Below are positions 45,298 through 53,442 of a stretch of 64,000 nucleotides of DNA, in pieces. The notes under the pieces are model-generated. The model was not told the DNA's origin. It did not search any database and was given only the letters and a program-made list of their open reading frames with translations. Source of the DNA: a bacterium (GTDB lineage Bacteria; Caldisericota; Caldisericia; Cryosericales; Cryosericaceae); NCBI GenBank assembly GCA_021373025.1, contig JAJFTL010000022.1, positions 1-64,000 on the forward strand. Direction: 5' to 3'. A program made the translations under genes and the position numbers. How positions within the stretch are numbered: the stretch's first letter is position 1; every line of letters starts with the position of its first letter.

Positions 45298-45433
45298 CTA
45301 CGTATTCCACATGCTGCAACTAGCATAGAAGCCGGTGTTGAGGATATTGAGCAGTTGATGGGTGGTAGCCAGGCATGAGGTTTGTGATGATAATGTACGA
45401 TAAGTTGAGCTCGAACGCGATGGCGAATAGCAC

Positions 45434-46078
45434 ATGTCTCGCATGAATCTTGTCATTTTAGCAGGGGGAACCAGTCGAAGAATGGGACTTCCAAAGTACT
45501 ACCTCAGCGTCGGGGATTCCCGTCTCTATGAATATCCATTGCGTCGTCTGGGTCCACTCTATGACCGTCAGATCATCGTTGAGAACAAGGGACTCATAGA
45601 GGCAGGCGATGAACAGGGGCGATTGGTCGTTCGGGACATTATTGCCAATATGGGTCCTCTTGGAGGCATTTACAGCGGGCTCAAGTCGTCAGATGCATTG
45701 CTGAATATGGTTGTCGGAGCAGACATGCCTTTTGTCTCAGCAGCTTTGGCTCAGGCAATGGGAGAACGAGCGCTGATGCAGGATTTAGACATTCTTGTTC
45801 CCGACATCGATGGCCTGTTGGAGCCGTTGTTCTCTGTGTACTCATCCCGTGTTGCAGTTGTGGCTGGCAGGCTGTTGACATCTGGGATTTGCGGGGTTCG
45901 GGCGCTCTTTCAGAATGAGTCCTTGCGCGTGGGCTTTGTGGACAGGACCTATTGCGAGCATTACGACGAGTGCTTGCTGTCCTTCTTCAATGTGAATACT
46001 CCCGACGATCTTGTGCTGGCACAACAGATCATGCAGGCGCGGGATAAGAGCGCACAGGAGGAACGTGTATGTGGATGA
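45434..46078 (+). CDS. mobA: Molybdenum cofactor guanylyltransferase
   Basis: A 214-residue nucleotidyltransferase with the signature LAGGTSRRMGLPKYYL and the Mg2+ aspartate in VVGADMPFVS, and LLEPLFSVY near the middle. MobA adds GMP to molybdopterin to make the guanine dinucleotide cofactor; the related MocA makes the cytosine form used by xanthine-dehydrogenase-type enzymes such as the one 2 kb downstream. The sequence does not decide between them. The ribosome site is weak, and an ATG at 45443 is an alternative start. Confidence 0.82.
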   Translation: MSRMNLVILAGGTSRRMGLPKYYLSVGDSRLYEYPLRRLGPLYDRQIIVENKGLIEAGDEQGRLVVRDIIANMGPLGGIYSGLKSSDALLNMVVGADMPFVSAALAQAMGERALMQDLDILVPDIDGLLEPLFSVYSSRVAVVAGRLLTSGICGVRALFQNESLRVGFVDRTYCEHYDECLLSFFNVNTPDDLVLAQQIMQARDKSAQEERVCG

Positions 46079-46332
46079 ACCTGGAAGAACGATTGAAGGA
46101 AGACCCTGTACTGAAGAAGCAGTTCGACGTGCCTGATTCTTTCAGATCAGAGGACAACTTCGCAGTACGGAATCTGCCTGAGCTCGTCACTGGCATGACG
46201 GAAGTCATGGGGATGGAGGTCTTGTGGACAAGCAATCCATGTCCCCGAGGCAAGTGGAAACCTCCTGACAAGTGTAGCGTTGGATCTGGTGTCAAAGATA
46301 CCGGCGTTCAAGGTTGCAGTATGCAGGATTGA
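46069..46332 (+). CDS. Small protein of unknown function between mobA and focA
   Basis: An 87-residue protein with an excellent ribosome site (AGGAGG five bases before ATG), overlapping the mobA end by ten bases. The N-terminal part is charged (NLEERLKEDPVLKKQF). The C-terminal part has three cysteines (NPCPRGKW, DKCSVG, QGCSMQD), which could bind a metal or form a thiol site. I do not recognise the family. Position between a molybdenum-cofactor gene and a formate-channel gene suggests a link to a molybdenum enzyme or formate metabolism. Confidence 0.65.
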   Translation: MWMNLEERLKEDPVLKKQFDVPDSFRSEDNFAVRNLPELVTGMTEVMGMEVLWTSNPCPRGKWKPPDKCSVGSGVKDTGVQGCSMQD

Positions 46333-46358
46333 CAACGTCTGAACAGGGAGGAACGCGA

Positions 46359-47207
46359 ATGGATCTACTGATGTTTACGCCGCCTCAAATTGCCGAGAAA
46401 CTGGGAGAAGTTTGTCAGGGCAAATGCAGAACACCCATGAAGAAGCTCTTTGTCCTCGCGATTCTTGCAGGAGCCTTTATTGCGTTTGGCGCGCAGTTGT
46501 CGATCATCGTTGGTTCGGACGCAACCCTTGGCTTCGGCTTCACCAAGTTCATTACCGGAGCCGTGTTCAGTGTGGGGCTTATGCTTGTCGTGGTTGCAGG
46601 AGCGGAACTATTCACCGGTGACAGTCTAATCGTCATTGCGGCCTTGGAGAAAAAAGTTTGGTGGGGAGAACTCCTGAAGACGTGGGCAGCCGTCTACCTT
46701 GGCAATCTCGTGGGGTCTCTGCTCATCGCATGTCTACTCTACTGGTCGGGCCTTTGGAGCATGAATGACAACCTCATCGGAGCGGCAGCACTCAAGATCG
46801 CAGGAACGAAGGTCGGTCTAACGTTCATTGAGGGACTTGTGCGGGGTATTCTCTGCAACTGGCTCGTTTGTCTTGCCGTATGGATGGCAACATCTGCCAA
46901 GGATGTCATAGGCAAGCTGTTTGCGGTCTTCTTCCCAGTCATGGCGTTTGTTGCCTCGGGGTTTGAGCACTCTGTCGCAAACATGTTTTTTATCCCTTAT
47001 GGCATCCTTCTCAAGTCCGTTCCCAGCGTTGTCGAAGCAACGGGAAAGACTCTTGCAGACTATGCGGGATTGAACTGGGTGACTCTCTGGACCAGGAACC
47101 TAATTCCCGTGACCGTTGGCAATGTTATCGGTGGTGCCTTCTTTGTTGGCTTCATCTATTGGCTCGTGTATCTGAAGGACGACTCAGAAGCGGAACAATC
47201 GAAATAG
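46359..47207 (+). CDS. focA: Formate/nitrite transporter family channel
   Basis: A 282-residue FNT-family protein with six membrane helices. It shows GAFIAFGAQLS, GAELFTGDSLIV (first half-repeat signature) and GILCNWLVCLAVWMA, and VASGFEHSVANMFFIP carrying the central pore histidine. FNT proteins form pentameric channels for formate, nitrite, hydrosulfide or lactate. In a fermenter, formate export or import is most likely. GGGAGG precedes ATG 46359. Confidence 0.92.
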   Translation: MDLLMFTPPQIAEKLGEVCQGKCRTPMKKLFVLAILAGAFIAFGAQLSIIVGSDATLGFGFTKFITGAVFSVGLMLVVVAGAELFTGDSLIVIAALEKKVWWGELLKTWAAVYLGNLVGSLLIACLLYWSGLWSMNDNLIGAAALKIAGTKVGLTFIEGLVRGILCNWLVCLAVWMATSAKDVIGKLFAVFFPVMAFVASGFEHSVANMFFIPYGILLKSVPSVVEATGKTLADYAGLNWVTLWTRNLIPVTVGNVIGGAFFVGFIYWLVYLKDDSEAEQSK

Positions 47208-47246
47208 GATCAGCCTCGCTCGTCGGCGTGAAAGGTTCGACACAAC

Positions 47247-47560
47247 ATGGTCAGCGAGGAACGCATGGAGTCGGGGAAGAGGGTGCAGTCACCGGACAAG
47301 GCAACACTCCTGTCCATTAGCGAGGTTATGGAGATTACCCAGGTGTGCCGTGTTGCAGGACATCACCTGGAGGACGTGGAGGTGTCTCATGCCTTTGCTT
47401 CGGACCTCATGAGCGATGTGCTGGCTACGGTGGTGCGACCGCACCAGTCTGGGCAAGGTCATCAGAGCTTGCGATGTGCGCTGCGACTCTTCCGTTCATA
47501 GAGAGTGTTAGAGGACGCCCTTCTGATACCTTATCTTCACAGCTTATTGGAGCCCCACCG
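47247..47560 (+). pseudogene. Decayed DRTGG-domain protein gene
   Basis: Recognisable parts of a DRTGG-domain protein lie in three different frames. The first frame (47247 on) gives LLSISEVMEITQVCRVAG and VSHAFASDLMSDVLATV, typical of the N-terminal half, and ends in a stop at 47501. A second frame (from 47431) gives RTSLGKVIRACDV, the usual continuation. A third (from 47507) gives VRGRPSDTL, like the FVRGKxPDEE stretch that should follow. Several small deletions explain this. The end is poorly defined and may reach about 47700. The family often accompanies sensor kinases and hydrogenase-like genes in anaerobes. Confidence 0.55.
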
Positions 47561-47722
47561 CAATGGTACCCGAGCATTGCGGTTTTTTATGGATTGTACC
47601 TCTACTATGCACTTGGGAGCCGGTATTGTGCCATTGCTCGCCAGTCATCGGCACGTGGTTGCATTTGGACCTCACAAGGGTATTATACGTGAGATCAACA
47701 GTAACGTTTGCGAGGAGGCCTT

Positions 47723-48556
47723 ATGGGCAGGATTCACGAATATTACCATGCAACATGCTTGGAGGATGCCTTCGCGAAAGCGAGAGAGCTGGGTTCCGCC
47801 GCTGCATATGTAGGGGGCGGTATCGAATTGGTTCTTCGGCGGAATGCAGAGGTGACAACGCTGATCGACTTGTCGCAGTGTGGGCTCGACTATGTGAAGG
47901 CAACGCCCACGGGGATTGAAATCGGTTCACAGACAACACTTACGAACCTTAGCCGCAGCAGTGATCTTCAGCAATTTGCGGGAGGATCACTGGCATATTG
48001 GGCAGGTCGCATCGCGCATAACAACGTGCGCGATATGATCACCATCGGCGGAGTCATTGGACGCAATCAGCCGTGGAATGACGTGGTGCCGCATCTCGTT
48101 GCCCTTGGTGCCCAGGTGCTGCTCTATGATGGTGCCGAGCGAAGCATGCTTCTCGCCGACTACATCGAGGCAAAGCAAGCTGGAGCTATCATTAAGAGCG
48201 TTCTGCTTCCTAGCGAAAACGCGGGCGCATCTGGATTCATGTGGCGATTCACACGTACCGAACAGGACATTTCCACGCTGCACTTCTCATCACTCATCCA
48301 CACTGATGGCGAGACAGTTTCATCTGCGAACCTTGTGTTTGCCGGACGCCCCGGTCATGCTGCGTTATACCCTCAGCTTTCCCAGGAACTTGTGGGTAAG
48401 GCGTTGTCTCACACAACATTCGCGAAGCTTGCAGAGCGCGCTCCTGCCGTCGTCGAGGTGGGGTCGGACCTTCGTGCGACGGAGGAATACCGCCGTGAGC
48501 TGGTCCATGCAGCCATTGTCTATCTGGAAGAGCACATGACGGGGGTGACACAGTGA
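47723..48556 (+). CDS. xdhB: Xanthine dehydrogenase-type FAD-binding subunit
   Basis: A 277-residue subunit of the molybdenum hydroxylase family. The FAD-binding half has YVGGGIELVLRRN (FAD pyrophosphate loop) and NNVRDMITIGGVIGRNQPWND (in place of the usual TIGGNLxxxxPxxD), followed by the CO-dehydrogenase flavoprotein C-terminal domain. It accepts electrons from the Fe-S subunit and passes them to NAD+ or another carrier. GAGGAGG lies four bases before ATG 47723. It is the first of three overlapping genes. Confidence 0.88.
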   Translation: MGRIHEYYHATCLEDAFAKARELGSAAAYVGGGIELVLRRNAEVTTLIDLSQCGLDYVKATPTGIEIGSQTTLTNLSRSSDLQQFAGGSLAYWAGRIAHNNVRDMITIGGVIGRNQPWNDVVPHLVALGAQVLLYDGAERSMLLADYIEAKQAGAIIKSVLLPSENAGASGFMWRFTRTEQDISTLHFSSLIHTDGETVSSANLVFAGRPGHAALYPQLSQELVGKALSHTTFAKLAERAPAVVEVGSDLRATEEYRRELVHAAIVYLEEHMTGVTQ

Positions 48557-49041
48557 CGATCAAGATCGTGATAAACAGTGTTCAACGCACCTTCGATGTT
48601 CAACCTGACGAGGTTCTGTTGGACGTTCTCAGGCGTGAGGGATATCTTGAGGTGAAGGGCAGTTGCCACGCGGGAGACTGTGGGGCATGTACGATCCTGC
48701 TGGATGGGCGGCCTGTTGCCTCGTGTCTGACACTGGCTGCCAAGGCGGATGGACATTCTCTGACCACGGTGCGCGGCATTGGAGATCAAGCTCACCCGAA
48801 CGTCATTCAGGATGCATTTGTCAAGAACGGTGCTGTTCAGTGCGGATATTGTATCCCTGGCGCTATTGTCTCTGCAAAGGCGCTTCTGGATGAGAACATC
48901 AATCCTACTGAAGACGAAATTCGTCTGGCAATGGACAGCAATTATTGTCGGTGTACCGGATATGAACAGCAGCTGGAGGCAGTCCTCAGTGCTGCTGAGC
49001 AGTTGCGTGAGGATGGGACGGGGAAGGTGTCAAAGAAATGA
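48553..49041 (+). CDS. xdhC: Xanthine dehydrogenase-type [2Fe-2S] subunit
   Basis: A 162-residue protein with the two cluster domains of molybdenum hydroxylases: a plant-ferredoxin-like part with KGSCHAGDCGACTILLDG and C59-type VASCLTL, and a helical part with VQCGYCIPGAIVSAKALL and NYCRCTGYE. It links the molybdenum site to FAD. A GTG start overlaps the previous stop (GTGA), and its own stop overlaps the next start (ATGA). Confidence 0.93.
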   Translation: MTIKIVINSVQRTFDVQPDEVLLDVLRREGYLEVKGSCHAGDCGACTILLDGRPVASCLTLAAKADGHSLTTVRGIGDQAHPNVIQDAFVKNGAVQCGYCIPGAIVSAKALLDENINPTEDEIRLAMDSNYCRCTGYEQQLEAVLSAAEQLREDGTGKVSKK

Positions 49042-51467
49042 GTATCGAGAAGAAGGGTTTCCGGCATCTGAGAGAAGGGTCTTACCCATTGACACGCGTT
49101 GTAGGAACGTCTGTCAGCAAGGTAGACGGCTATGCTCTGGTCACTGGCGCTCCAATGTATGCCGATGACATTGCTGCACGCGATTTCCCCCAGCGTTTGC
49201 ACGGGAAGATTCTGACCAGCCCCATAGCACATGGCATTATTACTGCAATTGACACGAGTGCCGCTGAAGCTCTGCCAGGCGTTCATCTTGTATTGACTTG
49301 GAAGAATACACCTCGCACGTTTTTTACGACGGCTGGACAAGGTTGGCCCGAACCGTCGCCGTATGACAACCAGATGTTTACAGAACGCGTGCGTTTTGTC
49401 GGTGACAGGGTCGCCGCTGTATTTGCCGACTCCAGCGAAGTGGCAGATGAGGCTGTGAAGTTGATCAAGGTAACATTCAAGGAAGAACCTGCTGTGCTCA
49501 GCGCAGAGGACGCCATAAGGGCAGGAGCGCCCGTGGTACATCCCGAAAGCTCAAAGGGCGCCTATGATGCTGCGCATAATATCGCGGCGCACGTTGATGT
49601 CAACATTGGCGATGTTGACAAGGCACTGGCAGAGTCCGAGGTGAGCGTCTCTGAGACGTTTGAGACGCACTATGTTCAGCATACCCCTATGGAGACGCAT
49701 ACAGCTTTTGCATACATGGACGACATGGGGAAGCTCGTTATTGTTTCTAGCACGCAGGTTCCCTGGCATTCGCGGCGCATAGTCTCGCGTGTCCTGGGCA
49801 TCCCTATGAGCAGGCTACGCGTTATCAAGCCTCGGATTGGAGGAGGCTATGGCTGCAAGCAGGAGATTCTCATCGACGATCTTGTGGCATACGGGGTCAT
49901 CAAGACGGGTCTCCCCTGCGAGGTTGAATTGACGCGCAGAGAGGAGTTTGTGTCCTCCCGGACTCGTCACCCGATGAAGGTCGACATGAGTATCGGGTCG
50001 GATGCTCAGGGGAACTTCAAGGCTCTCAAGATGCATGTTCTCAGTAATACGGGCGCTTATGGCAGCCACAGCCTCACCGTCATGTCCAACACTGGCAGCA
50101 AGACACTGCCGCTGTACAACAAGGCGAGAGATGTCCGATTCTTTGGTGACGCGGTCTATACCAACCTTCCAGTGGCAGGAGCGTACCGCGGGTACGGCGC
50201 GACTCAGGGGTATGCTGCTCTTGAAACAACCATTGATGACCTTGCAGCCAAATTGAACATGGACCCCATCGAATTGCGCAAGAAGAACATGATCAGGGTT
50301 GGCGAAGGCTCACCGATTTTTGAAGCTCTTGGAGAAGGTCGCGAGGGTGTTGCACAGACAATCAAGAGCAGTTCATTGCCTGAGCTTCTTGACCTCGGGG
50401 CAGAGGCCATTGGGTGGAAGGAGAAGAGAGGAAAGCGCGTGCGTGTTGGTCACAAGGTTCGCGGTGTTGGCATGTCGATGCACATGCAGGGGTCAGGTAT
50501 CCCTCTGATCGACATGGCTTCTGCCTCCATTAAGCTCAATGAGGATGGAACCTATTTCTTGACAATGGGAGCCACAGACATCGGTACTGGTTCCGATACA
50601 ATTCTATCACAGATGGCAGCTGAAGTTCTGGGTGTCACTGCCGACAAGATCAGTGCGCTTTCTAGCGACACTGACCTGACGCCGTTTGATGTCGGCGCCT
50701 ATGCTTCCTCCACAACGTTTGTTTCGGGAGGAGCTGTCATCAAGGCAGCCAAGGCAGTGCGTAATCAGATTTTTGCTGTTGCCGCAGAAATCTTTGGGGA
50801 AGAACTGGATGCTAGTCTTGTCAGCGCTGAGCCAAAGGTCGAGCACGACGACAGCGAGCGGGACCCCATCCTTTCCTTTTATTACATGGAGGATGGAAAT
50901 GTCGTGTCGGTAAGGAGCGGCAAAAAAGTGTCTGTTTCAGAGGTTGCCTACCGCGCTTTCTACGAAGTGAATCAACATCAGATTGCGGCGACACAGTCGT
51001 TTGTTTCGCCTCACTCGCCTCCGCCGTTTGCAGCGCACTTCGTTGAGATAGAGCTGGATGAGCTTACAGGCAAGATCAAGATATTGAAGTACGTTGCAGC
51101 CGTTGACTGCGGAGTTTCCGTCAATCCAGACCTGGTGCGTGGGCAGATCCTGGGCGCGTTGGCAAACGGTATAGGATTTGCGCTGACCGAGGAGTACCAC
51201 TTTGGCTCGCATGGGAACATGACAAATTCTTCGCTGTTTGACTATAAGATCCTATCACGACGAGATATGCCGCCGACTGAGGTAATTGTCGTCGACAGTT
51301 ACGAGCCAACTGGTCCATTGGGTGTAAAATCGGTGGCGGAAATTAACATCAATGGGCCCGTTCCTGCGATCGGCAATGCAATCTTCGACGCCACCGGCAT
51401 TCGTCTGCACAAGAGTCCCTATACGCCGGAGAAGGTTCTTGCGGCACTCCACGGCAAGAGTATCTGA
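49038..51467 (+). CDS. xdhA: Xanthine dehydrogenase-type molybdopterin-binding subunit
   Basis: An 809-residue catalytic subunit. The N-terminal aldehyde-oxidase/xanthine-dehydrogenase a/b hammerhead (about 20-130) is followed by the cofactor-binding domain with IGGGYGCKQE (usual GGGFGxK), AGAYRGYGATQGYAALE, a GATDIGTGSDTI segment and the late catalytic-glutamate region VKSVAEININGPVPAIGNAI. The enzyme hydroxylates a heterocycle or aldehyde; purine oxidation fits the neighbouring nucleobase genes, but the substrate is not certain. The maturation factor XdhC/CoxI was not seen in the window. Confidence 0.92.
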   Translation: MSIEKKGFRHLREGSYPLTRVVGTSVSKVDGYALVTGAPMYADDIAARDFPQRLHGKILTSPIAHGIITAIDTSAAEALPGVHLVLTWKNTPRTFFTTAGQGWPEPSPYDNQMFTERVRFVGDRVAAVFADSSEVADEAVKLIKVTFKEEPAVLSAEDAIRAGAPVVHPESSKGAYDAAHNIAAHVDVNIGDVDKALAESEVSVSETFETHYVQHTPMETHTAFAYMDDMGKLVIVSSTQVPWHSRRIVSRVLGIPMSRLRVIKPRIGGGYGCKQEILIDDLVAYGVIKTGLPCEVELTRREEFVSSRTRHPMKVDMSIGSDAQGNFKALKMHVLSNTGAYGSHSLTVMSNTGSKTLPLYNKARDVRFFGDAVYTNLPVAGAYRGYGATQGYAALETTIDDLAAKLNMDPIELRKKNMIRVGEGSPIFEALGEGREGVAQTIKSSSLPELLDLGAEAIGWKEKRGKRVRVGHKVRGVGMSMHMQGSGIPLIDMASASIKLNEDGTYFLTMGATDIGTGSDTILSQMAAEVLGVTADKISALSSDTDLTPFDVGAYASSTTFVSGGAVIKAAKAVRNQIFAVAAEIFGEELDASLVSAEPKVEHDDSERDPILSFYYMEDGNVVSVRSGKKVSVSEVAYRAFYEVNQHQIAATQSFVSPHSPPPFAAHFVEIELDELTGKIKILKYVAAVDCGVSVNPDLVRGQILGALANGIGFALTEEYHFGSHGNMTNSSLFDYKILSRRDMPPTEVIVVDSYEPTGPLGVKSVAEININGPVPAIGNAIFDATGIRLHKSPYTPEKVLAALHGKSI

Positions 51468-51490
51468 TAGCAGTCTAATGGGAGCGAAAC

Positions 51491-51520
51491 GAGAGGGGCG
51501 CCTGGCATGGCGCCCCTCTC
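51491..51520. terminator. GC-rich hairpin between xdhA and pepT
   Basis: GAGAGGGGCGCC (51491-51502) pairs perfectly with GGCGCCCCTCTC (51509-51520) around TGGCAT. No T-run follows on either strand. The stem core GAGGGGCGC is the same as in the terminator at 41021. Confidence 0.65.
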
Positions 51521-51567
51521 TAGCCTTCAGTCAGTCAAAAGCAGTCGCGTTGTTGCTGAGTGGCGGT

Positions 51568-52800
51568 CTAGCGGGCTGCAAACGCCTCTGCGATTCCGAC
51601 AATGACTTGAACAGCCTTCTCCATGGACTGGACGACGACGTACTCGAAGGGACCATGGTAGTTGCGCCCTCCAGTAAACAGATTGGGACAGGGAAGCCCC
51701 ATGTAGCTGAGACGCGCTCCATCGGTTCCACCCCGGACAGGTTTTACGATGGGCGCGACACCTAGTCGCTCCATTACGTCTCGGGCGACGTTGATGAGCA
51801 CCATGTTCTGCTCAATTACCTCACGCATGTTGTAGTAGGAGTCGCGTACGGCTACGACAACGGTATCTTCCCCGTATTTCGCGTTCAGGAAATCGCAGAT
51901 AGCGTGAGCGAGACTCTTCCGTTGCTCGAAATGGAGTTTGTCATGATCACGAATGATGTACTTCACTTGCGCTTTTTCGCATGTTCCAGAGATCTCGGTC
52001 AGATGGAAGAAGCCTTCGTACTTCTCGGTGGAGCGAGGTGTTTCATCCGCAGGAAAGAGGCTTGTCAGCTCCGAGGCTATGAGTGCAGCATTCTTCATAA
52101 TACCTTTCGCTGAGCCCGGGTGAATGCTTTTTCCATCAATCTGGAATTCGGCCGATGCAGCGTTGAAGTTCTCGTATTCAAGACTGCCTAGCTCATCACC
52201 ATCCAGCGTGTATGCGTATCTGGCACCAAACTTGGTCACGTCGAATCGATCAACGCCCTGCCCAACTTCCTCATCCGGTGTGAAGGCGATTTTGATGGTG
52301 CCATGTTTTACCCCGGGGTGCGCCAGCAGGAATTCTACTGCTGTCACGATCTCTGCAATGCCTGCTTTGTCATCAGCTCCCAAGAGTGTGGTGCCATCTG
52401 TGACGATGAAGTCCTCGCCTTTGTGCAGCAACATATCGGGGAATTCGGCCGGGCTGAGGACGATGTTCTTTTCTGTATTGAGCACGATGTCACTGCCATC
52501 ATAGGAGGTGATGAGGCGAGCTTTCACTCCCGCACCCGATGCGTCGGGAGACGTGTCCATATGGGCCAGGAAGCCGATAACTGGTACTGCGTACGGATCG
52601 TCGCAGGTTGCCGGAACAGTTGCCGTTACATAGCCATTATCATCAACAGATGAATCGGTCAGCCCCAGTGATTTGAGTTCTCTGTCCAGCTCAAGGGCAA
52701 GAGCAAGTTGTTTCTCAGTACTGGGAAACGTGACGGAGTTCTCGTCCGACTGAGTATCGAAGGAAACATAGTGCAGAAAGCGATCTACCAAATTGCTCAT
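51568..52800 (-). CDS. pepT: Peptidase T (tripeptidase)
   Basis: A 410-residue zinc aminotripeptidase of the M20B family. Metal and catalytic residues are visible in IGFLAHMDTSPDASG (first zinc histidine and catalytic aspartate), TTLLGADDKAGIAEI (bridging aspartate), TPDEEVGQG (catalytic glutamate pair) and the late VRGGTDGARLSYMG. It removes N-terminal residues from tripeptides in the cytoplasm, matching the Opp peptide importer elsewhere in the window. Its start overlaps the preceding gene by four bases. Confidence 0.95.
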   Translation of the reverse strand: MSNLVDRFLHYVSFDTQSDENSVTFPSTEKQLALALELDRELKSLGLTDSSVDDNGYVTATVPATCDDPYAVPVIGFLAHMDTSPDASGAGVKARLITSYDGSDIVLNTEKNIVLSPAEFPDMLLHKGEDFIVTDGTTLLGADDKAGIAEIVTAVEFLLAHPGVKHGTIKIAFTPDEEVGQGVDRFDVTKFGARYAYTLDGDELGSLEYENFNAASAEFQIDGKSIHPGSAKGIMKNAALIASELTSLFPADETPRSTEKYEGFFHLTEISGTCEKAQVKYIIRDHDKLHFEQRKSLAHAICDFLNAKYGEDTVVVAVRDSYYNMREVIEQNMVLINVARDVMERLGVAPIVKPVRGGTDGARLSYMGLPCPNLFTGGRNYHGPFEYVVVQSMEKAVQVIVGIAEAFAAR

Positions 52801-53264
52801 GTACTCCCCTTTCCGGAAATGTTGGTATTCTCAGCATTTATCATTTGTTGATTCAGTCTAGTTAGTATTTGCAGTGCAAGCAGAGGTTCAGTGACTCCAG
52901 TTATCGCCGCTTCCATCGGACATGGACCTGTACCGGTTCTGTTACGTATTTCCGGAGTAGCTTCGTCAAACATGAAAGCAATGCCAGCTTTGTGCAGGAC
53001 ATCCTGGGCCCCAGTACTCATCGTCATGGCAAAGACAGACCGCGGATGCACGAGTGTGAACAACAATGCAGCCGCGCGTCCGACCAGCTTGTCTCCCCAA
53101 TCCAGGTCACTACAGTCAGCATATGACTGCATCCCAGCCACGTTCAGGAGGTCGGTTATTCCTTGTCCGCTGAAACAGTACACGAGTATACCGTCTTTCG
53201 CTGCACAGAGGGTCCCCTCTCCTTTTCTAATTGCTGAGTGAACAAGTTGTTCGTTTTCCGTCAC
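52797..53264 (-). CDS. DUF1893 family protein coupled to pepT
   Basis: A 155-residue protein with the DUF1893 pattern: GEGTLCAAKDGILVYCFSGQGI, GDKLVGRAAALLFTLV and the C-terminal NRTGTGPCPMEAAI. The family has a deaminase-like fold but no proven function. The stop overlaps the pepT start (ATGA), which suggests a shared role in peptide or amino-acid turnover. The start is directly after an AGGAGG-type site. Confidence 0.85.
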   Translation of the reverse strand: MTENEQLVHSAIRKGEGTLCAAKDGILVYCFSGQGITDLLNVAGMQSYADCSDLDWGDKLVGRAAALLFTLVHPRSVFAMTMSTGAQDVLHKAGIAFMFDEATPEIRNRTGTGPCPMEAAITGVTEPLLALQILTRLNQQMINAENTNISGKGST

Positions 53265-53367
53265 TCATACTCCTCCTGACAAGTATAGGAATTGCACTAT
53301 TCATTCTATGCAGAACCTTTCGCTTGCCCAGACCTGCGTGCGAATTATCGTTATCATGCTTGTGAGG

Positions 53368-53396
53368 TTGACTCCGTGGCGCCACTAGTATACTAT
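53368..53396 (+). promoter_or_regulatory. Promoter of the metal exporter-fur operon
   Basis: TTGACT (53368-53373) is followed after 17 bases by TACTAT (53391-53396); TATACT (53389-53394) overlaps it at 15 bases. Predicted start near 53403. Confidence 0.7.
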
Positions 53397-53408
53397 TATT
53401 GAACTTGT

Positions 53409-53423
53409 TGCAAATCATTTGCA
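53409..53423 (+). promoter_or_regulatory. 7-1-7 palindromic operator, likely Fur-family binding site
   Basis: TGCAAAT (53409-53415), one base, then ATTTGCA (53417-53423): an exact 7-1-7 inverted repeat. This is the layout of Fur, Zur and PerR boxes, though the base sequence differs from the classical ones. It lies a few bases after the predicted transcript start and 20 bases ahead of the gene, so a bound repressor would block transcription. The operon's second gene encodes a Fur-family protein. Confidence 0.7.
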
Positions 53424-53442
53424 TGTATGGAGAAACCGGTCA

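Larger units (their letters stand above)
45088..45433. other. Divergent intergenic region between rpsT and mobA
   Basis: This 346-base stretch holds the rpsT leader and promoter (minus strand) and a promoter toward mobA (plus strand). No tRNA cloverleaf, small RNA hairpin with U-tract or credible reading frame is seen. The part from about 45300 to 45433 could be a long mobA leader, without a recognisable molybdenum-cofactor riboswitch. Confidence 0.6.

Noticed and set aside
45088-45433. Molybdenum-cofactor riboswitch or tRNA before mobA
   Set aside because: No conserved riboswitch core, cloverleaf or T-loop sequence could be found by reading either strand.
47505-47919. Short overlapping frames before xdhB as separate genes
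   Set aside because: They overlap each other and xdhB, lack ribosome sites, and parts fit better as remnants of the decayed DRTGG gene.
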